DNA of 64,000 bases from Chondrosia reniformis (taxonomy: Eukaryota; Porifera; Demospongiae; Chondrillida; Chondrillidae), in NCBI GenBank assembly GCA_947172415.1, contig OX359202.1, positions 4,512,899 to 4,576,898 on the forward strand, in the 5' to 3' direction. Position numbers and translations under genes: made by a program. The notes beneath the pieces were generated by a model. It ran no database searches, was not told where the DNA came from, and saw nothing but the letters and a program-made list of their open reading frames with translations. Numbering within the stretch: the first letter of the stretch is position 1; every line of letters begins with the position of its first letter. This document shows, in pieces, positions 32,307 through 44,000 of this stretch.

Positions 32307-34923
32307 ATGGATGATTGGAGATACGGGGCGTTGAAGAGAAATCGAGTTCTTTGGGAGAAGAGTTTGCCTGTTGATGATATAATCACATCACTTCTAAGTG
32401 AGGGATATTTATCAGAGTTTCAGTACGAAGAAGTAAACGTTCAACTTAATGTTAGACTGAAAAGAAGAAAATTGATCGACTATTTCCTTGAAAAGGATGT
32501 AGCAGCTAGAAAGTATTTATTTCATTCGGTAGAAGAGCTGCCTGGATATAGTCATTTGGTTGGTAACGAGGACGTAGATGCGACCCAAAACGAGTTCGAG
32601 TTGGCAGAGAGACGTCTCACAGGGATCTATTCGCTGGGGTATCCTATAGATAGTCAATTCGTTCAGTTGCTACCTCGCCGTCATCAGCGGTTTTTCGAAT
32701 TGGACATGACCGAGTGCAACCCCTTGTATGACGAGGAAGCGAATGGCACTTCAGTTGACGCTACTCCCAGCATAAAGTCTCTGAAAGATTTGCTGAGGCA
32801 GTTACATGAGAGTGGTAGGAGCGAAGTAATACTTGTTGAAGGTGTAGCTGGTGTGGGGAAGAGTGCTCTATCTTATGCTATTGCTCAAAGTTGGGCTGAT
32901 GAAAAGGATAAGGATGCAAGGCACTTTAAGCTCATTATTTTGTTGGAGCTGAAGAATAAGGAAACTTCCGCAATCAATAGCCTTGAGACAGTTCTAAAAG
33001 AATTGGCCGTTCTGTATGATAGTTGTAATGTGTCTGAGCTTGCTTTGGAAATATCTCAAAGAAAGGGGGAAGGTGTTCTCTTTTTAATTGATGGTGCAGA
33101 CGAGTGTCCTCACCTGTTCCGAAAGCAAAGTAGATCCTATCTTTGGAGACTGATCAATGGGAGGGTAGAAGCATGTACAGACAGCTCCTTTGTCATCACT
33201 TGCCGACCCACTATTGTAGATCTTCGGAATGCCTGCACACTCCGCATCAAACTCTTGGGATTCAGTTACAGAGTGATTGATGAGATCTTGGATGAAGTGG
33301 ATGCCTGCAACGTCAAGAAATGGCTCTCTAAGTATCCAGTGTTAAAGATACTCTGTAGAGTGCCGTTGTATCTTGCTATAGCCAAAGAATGCATCCATAA
33401 TAGCACCCAATCAGACACCATTACTAGCCCAACTTCTCTATTTAGGGCCTTCATTCTCTCCTCAGTGTCGCAGTCAGAAGGTAAACCCTACAGTAGTCTG
33501 GATGACATACCTGACACTATCACTGCCCTTCTCTGTGAAATAGGGAAGCTAGCCTATACCTGTGTCAAGGAGGGCATATCCAAGTGAGTAGCTTTGCTTG
33601 AGGTATACAAATTGCACCTATAAAGAACGTAGCTTGTAGCTTAGTGAGTGCATAGTTCTGTATAAGTAATATATCAGACTGACAGTCAATTAGCTGCATA
33701 AATTTCTACGGACCTGTTTAATAATAATCAGGCTAATTGCTATACTTGAATGCACCTCTCTTTTCTTGTTTTACAGGTTTCATGAAAGAGATTATCCGGA
33801 AGCTAGCATTAGAAAGTTACAAGAACTTAAGCTGATTTATCCCGTTTCTGAGACTTACTACAGCTTTAGTCATCACTTGCTCAAGGAGTTTCTGGCTGCA
33901 TTTTACTTGGGGAAACTCCCTCCACTTGAGAGAAATTTACACATTGAGCAAGATATATTCTCCCTGAAATACTCTAGAGCTAATTTTTCAATGACATTTA
34001 GATTTTATGCGGGTCTGTATAAACTGGATGACCTTAAAGAGCTATTTTCTGACCATCTTCGTACCTTTATAAAGCCAGAATATCGTCCTTATAATGAGAA
34101 GGTAGAAAACAAGGTGGATTGGTCTGATAAACTGATGAACCAACTAGCTATTCTGCATGGCTGTCAAGAAGCTAAGAATACTTGGCTCCTGGAGGAGTTA
34201 GTTAAACGGATCTCTAGCCCTGTCAAAGACGGAAGGGAAGCAAGGTTGATCATTTCCCAAGCCATTCTCTTGGACAGTTTAGATTACTCAGCATTGTCCT
34301 ATGCAATGGAACACTCGCACTGTAGCTGGTTCCTTCATTTTGTCAACATCAATGTGACTGATGATACGCTTGGCTTGTTGTGTCATCCACAAGCCACTGC
34401 CAAACTAGCTGAATTAAAACTGACAGGAAATGTCACTTTAGTACAACCAGAAATTGTAGACAAAATTATTAGACAAAGCACATCCTTGACGTCACTGACC
34501 ATTGGTGATGTGAAAGTAGAGAGTCTCCCCAGTTCCACCATTGCATCACTTACCAAAACTTCAATCAGCAAACTCAGTATAAAGAACTCGTTGGTATCGA
34601 AAGATGCAGTTTCCAGAATAGTGGACTTTATTATCACTAGAAGAGACTCTCCACTTGAGCTAATAGAGTTGAGTAACTGTCAACTCTCAAAAGAATGCAA
34701 GAAAGCCTTACTACGAGCAGCAGAGACTACAGATCTCAGGAGCAAACTCAAGTTAACAGAAGAAGACAGTGGAATACCCATGGGATCAGAGCAATCTATG
34801 ACGGTAGCTTCTGACCTTGCCTCTCTAGCAGACTCTGTAGATAGACCTACTACTTGGACCGGCTGGTTTAGGAACACCAGTGGACGTGTAATTGGATCCA
34901 TTCTTGGGAACAATAGAAATTAA
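32307..34923 (+). CDS. NLR protein, CARD-NACHT with short C-terminal repeats, 807 aa
   Basis: Exons 32307-33583 and 33777-34923; phase agrees (AA/G) with a GTGAGT donor and TTTTACAG acceptor. Residues ~5-78 look like a CARD six-helix bundle (LKRNRVLWEK...IITSLLSEGYL...KLIDYFLEKD). NACHT: Walker A GVAGVGKS at 179-186 and Walker B FLIDGADE at ~259-266, with TCRPT after it. Exon 2 holds the winged-helix/superhelical part (SFSHHLLKEFLAAFYL) and then LRR-like segments (LTSLTIGDV, ISKLSIKNS, LELIELSNC). Intracellular sensor; CARDs recruit CARD adaptors or caspases. AATAAA lies 38 bp after the stop. It starts 131 bp after the WD40 gene. Confidence 0.9.
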
Positions 34924-35629
34924 TTAAACTGGAATTCATTTAAACTAACAATCTTGGTCAATAAAGTAATTATTATAGTTATTCTTTTCATTTTTATTGG
35001 ATATACTGTATTGTTTTTATTAATATTGTATAAGTTGATTTTTGAAAGGGTTTGTATATAATTATCTAAAACTTAATTGATTATATAGCAACATACATAC
35101 TCAATGTACACTCGCAGATATTATGGAATAATCCGACAGTATGGCAGTATTCTCTGGTGGCATGAAAAAAACATGGCCGCCATATTCACAGGTCAAAATG
35201 TAGATGCCATGTAATCATTGAATTTTGCTGTTGATATACGTATACAGATTAGAAGCATGCGCACATATATACCCAAAAACCCACCTTTCCAGACACCCTA
35301 GGCCTCAATTGAATCATCATCAGTGAGGTTCAGGTTCTACCTATTATATACCCTGCACAACACTGTTTAACTCGACTCCAATATATATATATATATATAT
35401 ATATTGAAAATTCCCTTAATTAAAAATGAGTTTTATACCCGAAACTTAATGATGATATGCCCATTTTGTTTCTAGGTCCTTTCTTGGAGCCATATGAATT
35501 ATTTATATTATTTATATTAGATTACCTTAGTATATTGTAACTTGTACTGTATATAGAAAAAATTCTCTCAAAAATACTTATTTTTTGCAGGCTCTGTTAA
35601 ATAGCAAATAGCTATAGTTGCAAATCCCA
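34924..35629. other. Intergenic spacer between NLR and flavin monooxygenase genes (convergent)
   Basis: Holds the NLR polyadenylation signal (AATAAA ~34961), a decayed copy of the hairpin/TAGGGATGG repeat at 35130-35210 (ends AAAAAAACATGGCCGCCATA) and a (TA)n run at about 35380-35404. Confidence 0.6.
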
Positions 35630-37186
35630 TTAATTTGAGCCAATAATTTCTTGTGCTTTCATTTTAATGTACTCCTTTGCACCTGACCATGCATTTGGCC
35701 CATTAATGCGATATTGTGCAGATATGAGAGGCCCACGAAGAAGAGCTATGTTGAGGCTCTCATCTTCGCATGCAGTGCCACTAATACCCGGTGGCAGACA
35801 GCCAATGTCCTTGGCTAATTCATCTGTATATTTGTATGGTTCTACTAATAAACCATACGGAGATATTCCTTTCTTATGCTCATCAATAATCATTTGAAAT
35901 GCTTCCAGTTCTTCATTGGAGAAGGGCTTCAATCTGCTGGCCCAAAATGATGCAAGCCATCTGCTCTGCATCTCTGAGATACGAAATAGAGAGCAGAAAA
36001 AGCTAAATGACATGCCGACAAATGCCAATCCCTGAAGTTGGTTCTCTACTGGTAGCATATGACAATATAGGTGTATCTCCCTCTGCGCTTGCTTGTCCCA
36101 CAAGTCATCTAAAAATGGGAAGCGCTGAACAAATCCGGTGGCATAAATTACAATATCAATGTTATTAAGAGTGATATCATCCAATAGGCAAATGGAACTT
36201 TTGTCAAATTCCTTCACATTGGCAACCTTCCTAATTTTCCCGGACATCAGACCGTTTTCAATGAGCGATGCATCTGATATGGCTACCTGATCGCCAGGAT
36301 ACACTATGGTACTCTGATCATCTGCCCTGTGAATGGACTTGATCCAGCTGCAAAATTTACCGAAAAACATACTTGGCTTTAACTGAAAGGTTTCGCGCGT
36401 CATGTTGCAATCCCACATCATTGACGAATTGCTGTCTGGCCAGCGATCGAGTATCCAATGATTTCGCTTCCGTCCGCTTTCACGCTCAGTGTTATTGACG
36501 ACCCAATAGATATTCTTTGCACCGCCATTGCTGGCATTAGTTACCATTTCAGCACCAGAAACACTTCCACCAACTATCAAAACTCGTTTGTTTTCAAATA
36601 GCTTGTCTCTACGGACTTGGCTACTGTGTATGACGATTCCGCTAAAATTCTCTTCGCCTTTAAAGTTTGGCCAGCAAGGAAATCGGAAAGTTCCGGTTGC
36701 TATCAATACTAAGTCGAAATGATCCAATTGGTTTCCCTCCTCATTTCTGTAGTGCAGATCAAATTTTCCTTTTGTACGGGTCAATTTAATGACCTCACAG
36801 TTGAACTTTATGTACTTTACCAACTCGAATTCTTTCGCATACAGTTGCAGGTACTGAGAATACTCCCAATGGGTCATACAGGTTGAATACGACTCAGGAA
36901 CTGGAAAATCTGAAAATTCGGACATATTTTTAGATGTATTCATTTTAAGGGATTGGTAGCAGCCTCCAACGGGAACATTGTTGCTACTTGAAACTGGCAT
37001 GTAGAAGCGGTTAGCCTCGTCTTCGTAGTTCCACAGTCCGCCGAGTGAAGACTGACTTTCATAACCGACAACCGTATGTCCGATTTCTTTAAGTGCCTTT
37101 AAGGCAGTCAAACCACTAGGTCCAGCGCCAATCACAGCAACTTTTTTGGGGTTGCCCAGAGCCCACTGATCATGATCTGTATTCAT
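35630..37186 (-). CDS. Flavin-containing monooxygenase-like protein, intronless, 518 aa
   Basis: Single open frame from ATG at 37186 to TAA at 35630. FAD site GAGPSG at residues 20-25 followed by ESQSSLGGLWNY; a second Rossmann motif, IVGGSVSG, near 205-212 for NADPH; the FMO signature F-x-G-x3-HS (FSGIVIHSSQV) between them; the ATG-F segment as IYATGFVQRFPF. It would oxidise soft nucleophiles (N or S) with NADPH and O2. FMOs in animals are usually ER-bound by a C-terminal helix; none is evident here. The signature ends in V rather than Y/F. The absence of introns, unlike most neighbours, could reflect retroposition or old transfer. Confidence 0.92.
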   Translation of the reverse strand: MNTDHDQWALGNPKKVAVIGAGPSGLTALKALKEIGHTVVGYESQSSLGGLWNYEDEANRFYMPVSSSNNVPVGGCYQSLKMNTSKNMSEFSDFPVPESYSTCMTHWEYSQYLQLYAKEFELVKYIKFNCEVIKLTRTKGKFDLHYRNEEGNQLDHFDLVLIATGTFRFPCWPNFKGEENFSGIVIHSSQVRRDKLFENKRVLIVGGSVSGAEMVTNASNGGAKNIYWVVNNTERESGRKRNHWILDRWPDSNSSMMWDCNMTRETFQLKPSMFFGKFCSWIKSIHRADDQSTIVYPGDQVAISDASLIENGLMSGKIRKVANVKEFDKSSICLLDDITLNNIDIVIYATGFVQRFPFLDDLWDKQAQREIHLYCHMLPVENQLQGLAFVGMSFSFFCSLFRISEMQSRWLASFWASRLKPFSNEELEAFQMIIDEHKKGISPYGLLVEPYKYTDELAKDIGCLPPGISGTACEDESLNIALLRGPLISAQYRINGPNAWSGAKEYIKMKAQEIIGSN

Positions 37187-38039
37187 CTTCAACAAATTTA
37201 TATCTTCTAATACAGAAAAAAGGTTAACTATACTGCATGGGAGAAATGATTTAATCCTTTTTTACGGAATTCCGAGCCACTTTAGTGCGAAATAATCTTC
37301 CTGATAGGAATTGTTGCTAATGATTAGAATACAGTTATAGTGTTATGATATCTATATTAATAGCTATGCTGGTTGTAATCCAACATGGCCGCCGTCGCCG
37401 AAGCCACGCCTTCTGCAACCCCTCTATATATATATATAATAGGAACTATATATGCAGTAAAATTGCATGATATATTATATGTATAGAGCTATTTATCAAA
37501 ACTTCAGTTATCCGGCCAAACATCGCGCGATCGACAATAATCACTTTTATATATTCTATACATTATATATTACCGTTCGATCGAAAAAGACTTCGAAAGA
37601 AGCTATTTTCTCAAAAAGTGGCCATGGCTTGGGCATGCACGGTAACTTTTTGATTATAGCGTATAACGCGTACGGAAAAGGGTTATTGTTAAGGGTCTTA
37701 CTAGGTAGCTACAGCACGGATGTATTGTTAAGGTGTCAACCAGCGTTCCCTAATGGATTCCTAAACAGATAGAAAACGGGAAAAGGGTCTATAGTACCTT
37801 GACTATCGGTGTTTGTTGAGGCCATTCTGGGGCTAACCATATGCATATGCATGAGTTTTTCTTAATTCGAATTATTAAATCATATTTGTTTCTCATAAGC
37901 TTCAATGAATGCAAACAATTTATCAAGTGAAATCAAGAAAGCTACAGTGAGAAACAGTAATCAATAACTGTTAACTGGTATTAAGAAAATCCCTACATGC
38001 ATTTAAACATTAACAAAACTGAAACTACGTACAAAAAAG
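37187..38039. other. Intergenic spacer, nothing coding
   Basis: Promoter side of the monooxygenase and 3' side of the glycosidase. A GCCGCCGTCGCCG-containing patch at ~37388 and AT repeats at ~37425 are visible. The ORF at 37467-37772 has no family features and I leave it out. Confidence 0.4.
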
Positions 38040-41000
38040 TTAACTTCTTTCTTGCGGCTCTGGATCGGGCCTGTATGTGTGACCAATTGTCACTATATTG
38101 TCTGCTTTGGCTAGCTTATCAAGACATCTTATAGCAATGGCTGTCCATCCCGTTTGGTGGCTGCACATTAACATATAAAATAAGGATTCCTTCTAAGTGG
38201 ATCATACTTATCTTTTGGATGGTACATCTTATAAAGACTACTGAAGACCCAATACATTAGTCGTTAATGAAGACTCTCAGGGTCAAAGTGTTTAACCAAA
38301 AGATTTAAACCAAGGCTGCATTTAGATGCTTAAAGAGTTGAAATATGTACCATGCAAAGACAACATATCAATACTCAGTAATGTAGTCACACATAAGGAT
38401 TGCACAATAAGAAGAAAAATATGTATGTCATACACACAACACAAGGAAATGCATTTGCACTAGTCATGCAAGTCACTGCTAAAATATAAAATACGACCAA
38501 AACAGCTAGTGCCTTGGAGCTCTGTGAGTGTCCCTCGAGATATCTCACATACCTTGCTCCACAGCCTCTTCCAGTTTCACCACAGAAGTACTCGTAGAAC
38601 AGAACCAGTTGGTTCCAATGGGGGTCTTTGGTGTATGCTTCACTATCCCCATGACATGGACGGTGGCCATTTTTGTCTGGCAAAAAGAGCAATGCCACTC
38701 TCCTGCAGAGCTCCTGACTGACTTGGAGCAGTGTCATGTGGTTACCACTTCCTGTTGGGCATTCAACCTTGAGATCACAGCCATAGTAATAATGGTATCT
38801 CTCAAGGGACTCAATTATAAGATAGTTTACTGCATATGTAGACAGAAGAGAAACACATTTGTTTGAAATAACAACCTCATTAGATACAGATATTTAGTTT
38901 CCAAACTAAATAAAATAAGACTTTAATAGTACCAATTTCTTTCAAAATTCATGTTTTGAAAGTTTCTTTAACTTCTGGGAATAGTGCACTAATAATTATT
39001 ATAACTAGCCACACAACCAGATAGGACCTCTCCAGTGCACTAACTAACCACACAACCAGATAGGACCTCTCCAGTGCACTAACTAGCCACACAACCAGAC
39101 AGGACCTCTCCAGTGCACTAACTAGCCACACAACCAGACAGGACCTCTCCAGTGCACTAACTAACCACACAACCAGATAGGACCTCTCCAGTGCACTAAC
39201 TAACCACACAACCAGACAGGACCTCTCCAGTGCACTAACTAACCACACAACCAGACAGGACCTCTCCAGTGCACTAACTAACCACACAACCAGACAGGAC
39301 CTCTCCAGTGCACTAACTAACCACACAACCAGATAGGACCTCTCCAGTTGCTGTTTCCTCCGAACAAGTACGTGTTGGACTCAGCTGGTACATATGAGAC
39401 ACAGTATTCTTCTCCTTCGACTTGCATTTTAAAGGGATGATCCTTGTGATACTTTGAGAGAGAACGAATACCATATGGAGAGAGAAACTCCTCTTCATCC
39501 AACATATACTTTAACACACGAACTAGCTGATCTTTGGAGGGAATGGCCAAAAGATGACAGAAAACATCTTGTTGCTCAATTTCTGGATTGTAGGTCAACT
39601 AAAACAGTACAAGTGAATATAGTTAATATCCCATACAACAGAACCAGAGAAGTGAACTGGGAAACAGATCACACACACATCTGTATACATGTCAGCTTGC
39701 ATCTATTAAAATAATTTTTAAATATTTTATTCACTTATCCGATTCAAATGGGCCGGACATTGCCAGATAAGTGAAACTGCCAGATATGTGAATCACAATA
39801 TTCTTAATATGCGCACAATAATAACGTTCTTAATACAGTGTGCAAGTAGCCGTCTGCAAGTTTCTCTTGAGTTGCTCCATCCTTTAGGCGGTCGAGTACT
39901 GTTATTTTGTCCTCTAAGGTAAGAACTACACACTTTCTTTTCCTGGAATTACTCTTCTCACTGCTCAAAGTAGCCATTTTGTTATCGCCACAAAGGCCAG
40001 ATAGTCAGTGCAGCTGATTAATTGGGATGCGGTTCTACTGTATTATATTATCTATCATATAATATGTATTATAATTAAAAAGTTTTGTTTTGTTCTAACT
40101 TTCAACTTTTAGGAGCAAATAGATATTTAAAACTGAAATCAGTAACTATTGTTTTGAGGGCTCCCTTATTTATACCAAAACCAGTAAATAAATTTGTAAC
40201 GGGATACGCAGACATGTAATGCATATATGTATGGTAGAATGCTCAGCTTCATAAGATTACAAAGTAACAAACATGACTTCAGTCTACGCATTTATATCAA
40301 AATAACATTAGAGAGGAAAGAAAATAACAGTATTATTATTTTTACTACATAAAAATATTATGGTAATGAAATGCTATTAATACAAGAAATCCATTACTTA
40401 ATAAAAGATGTACTGGCACATGATATACATACATATACACTCAATCCTCCCTTATCCAGACACCCCAGATACGGGCACGTCCCTCTACCGGGCAGCATGA
40501 AAGAAGATATTTGACTCCGTCTCTGCCAGCGAGTCACCTGTATTCGCTAAAAGCGTTACATTGTTGGCCATGCCAAATTCGACCTGTTGGAAAAGCGTGC
40601 TCGTTCTTCACTAAGCTTTACCCAAAGTGTCCAGATAAGGGAGGATTGAGTGTATTAATATATTACTCATACTCGCCTGCTTAGCAAGGTCAGGCTGATT
40701 TCTCATAAACCATTGCATTCTCCTCTTGAAACCTGGCAGCCTCTGGACCACCTCATCCTCCAGAACAAGACAGGCAAACAGCGGAATCAGACCAACCATT
40801 GATCTCACTCGCATCACTTCATAATGGCCATCGGGAAAGCGAAGATGATCATAATAGAAACCATCCTCTTCATTCCACAGACCTTTTCCTGAAATAAACA
40901 AAGTGTACGTATAATGATGCCTTGGATTCAATAAATCACAGTAAGTCATAAATTCAAATATAAATTTCCATAATTTATGATGTAAGTGCTGGGTAAGGAT

Positions 41001-44000
41001 CTTAGGAAACTGTAATATTAGCACAAAGGTAATCTAGTGGATTGCTTGTCAGATAATCTATTAACCTGCTTATATGCGGAATAATTTAACAGCCGTGTCT
41101 GCCATTTCCAGAGTTGGGAATAGTTAGCAGGTGACATTGTGTAACAGATTTGTTGCTGAGATTTATCAAAAACAGATTAGGTGGGTCAGGGTTACCACAA
41201 TATGCATATATCAAGCCTCTTGCATAATCTCACCTCCACTAAGAGTATTCATTGCCTGAACAATGGACACAAAGTGTTCAAAGAATTTTGATGCCATATC
41301 TTCATATACATCATCACAGAGAGCCAGTTCCAAAGCAATATCAAGCATGGTGACACAGAAGAAGGCCATCCAAGCTGTTCCGTCTGCCTGCTCAAGCTCC
41401 CCACCCGTTGGTAGTGGTCTGGACCGATCAAATATTCCGATATTATCCAGTCCGAGGAAACCACCAGAGAATATGTTCTTGCCTTTTGGATCCTTCCTGT
41501 TCACCCACCTATGTATGTACAAGCACGCACAGGTACCAGTAGAGAAGTCAAAGGGTCTGACAATTATACTATGAATAGTGACAATAGGAAAGACACATAC
41601 CTATATAGTGAGACCTCACTTAACTGTAACTATCACAACCGATATCAACGATATATCCCTCACTTATCTAATTCCCTCAGTTTATCCAGATATTTGTATA
41701 AAACAGATGTGTGCGCTTACGTGAGGTCTCACTGTATAGTGCATTCAGTTGAGGACACTTTCTTACCAGTTAAAATTTAGAATCAGTTTTTGAAATGCTC
41801 TAGCTAGAAACTTTTGGTCTCTCTGTCCTTTCTTGTCAGCCATCTTGTAGACTCTCCACACAGCCCAAGCATGAACTGGCGGATTTACATCAGAAAAGGC
41901 AAACTCATAGGCAGGAATCTGTCCATTTGGGGACATGTACCACTCCCTCAGGAAGAGAATCAGCTGATCTTTGGCGAACTGAGGATCCACTTTAATGAAA
42001 GGAATCATGTGAAAAGCCAAGTCCCATGATGCATACTACAGAAGCATACATTAACAGGCAAAGGGCAATCGCTATGTACACCAGGGTTTCAATTTGTAAA
42101 GGGGAGGGGGGTGGAAATACCATGCAATCTAAGAGGATTTGGGCAATGGCATATATTTCTTAATTTTTAAACTGTTTAAAAATGCTTCTGGTATATCTTC
42201 TAAGCAGAAGCCAAGGCATGACAATAGTTACACTAGTCTACACATGTTGTTCAGTGCTAATAACAAAACACTTATATAGCAATATACTACTAGGAAGTCA
42301 TTATACGTACAGATGCTCAGAATTTTACATTTTTAATCCTTAGTATACGAAGGACTGAACTAATAGACTGTTTACCGTACATATATACGTAGGTAGATGG
42401 AGGCATGTTCTTACAATTTAAACAATACTAAAAGTGTATCTGAAACACCAGCTCCTATTAACTCTCAACGTGGACCACTCAAGTGGTATGCATAACTGTT
42501 TAGAGAGCACTAACCCAGGGGTACTCCCACTTGTCTGGCATGGAGACTATGTCTCTGTTGAAGAGGTGTCTCCAGTCGCTATTTCTGCCACACAGTCTTG
42601 ATTCTGGTGGTTTGGGCATCGGAGGAGGGTCTCCATCCAGCCAGTCCTTCACCACGTAGTGATAAAACTGCTTGCTCCACAGGAGACCTGCATAGGACTG
42701 TCTCGCTACCAGCTTCTGCTCCGGAGTAAAATTCTTCATCAGGGTGTCATAAAAATCATCAGCTTCCCTTATTCTTCTTTCGAATATTTCGGTAAACTGA
42801 GAACCAAAGGCATCCTGTCCATCTGGTATCTGACTAGCTTCATCCGTCAACCTGAACCGGACCTGCTTTGACTCACCCGGTTGGACGTCCAAAACAAAGT
42901 AGGGGGCAACCTTAGTACCCTTGCAATCCAGATTGATGGCTGTCTTCTCATCCTCGACCACATAACGATGGAATGCATCTTTAGTGTACTCTGTGTAGGT
43001 GTCCAGTTGGTAAAGCTTCTTAGTGTTTGTCTCATTCTCTGTGAACAGCAGGGGTGGCTGGGTGCCATCTGGTCCTTTGTCGATATAGAAAAATGACTTC
43101 TTCAGAGTATCGTGCTTCCCAGACACTAGGTTGTCTGCTTCTTTCTTCATTTTTGGTTTCATGGTGCATCCCTCATGGGTGCAGCCCCAGTACCAGGTAT
43201 TCCTGTACCATAGGGTGGGGAGGAGGTGGAGGCAGGCCTTCTCAGGACCTCTGTTGTAGACGTTGATCCTTATGAGAATGTCATCGGGACTGTCCTTGCA
43301 GTATTCAGCCTCAACATCCCAGTAGCGATTCTCCTTGAAAGCACCTGTGTCCTCCAATTCATACTCTGGATCCGCATAGCCTCTCTTTTTGCTCTCCTCA
43401 ACAAGTTTGCCATATGGATATTCACACTAAACATATAAATGCACAATACATGACGAATCATAATGATAATCAAACCATAAGTAAATATACTCATCCTCAA
43501 ACATTATGAAGAGGGAAAAACACAAAAGAAGCAATTACTGGGAATCGAACTCAGGACAGCTGGTTATGACCACCAGTGCTCTGCCACTGAGCTACAATTG
43601 CCACAGCAATATGTACTAACATAAAAACATTACATACAGTCAAGTTAACAAGTACATCTGGATAACATTTAAATGAATATCTACTATCAGATTTTGGATT
43701 ATTCTTTTAACAAAACTATATGTAAATGCATTAACAGTCTTCTCTATGTACTCTCATGTGACATTCCTCACAACTGCCATACAATTGCTATTTCTGGTAA
43801 GAAGAAAGAGTACTTGGGTAAAGACATTGTTTTAATCTATATATAGACTATCATCAGATTTATTCGTTAAGAGATGCCTTTAATTACAGGTTAGATTAGG
43901 AGACTGTAGACATGTTTCCTAAAGTTGAACTATTAGGGTAGGCCTGTTAGTGTTAGGCCAATATGTTTGTTTAACTATGTACATGCCGCCTGAGTGTTGT

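Noticed and set aside
38949-39326. 125-codon minus-strand ORF of [13 protein letters not shown] repeats
   Set aside because: It is the wrong frame of the 39-bp splice-donor array; the gene frame reads WRGPVWL.
43531-43610. A functional tRNA gene
   Set aside because: A- and B-boxes are present but the anticodon loop is oversized, acceptor pairing is poor, and related copies with a shared non-tRNA tail exist, so it is a SINE.
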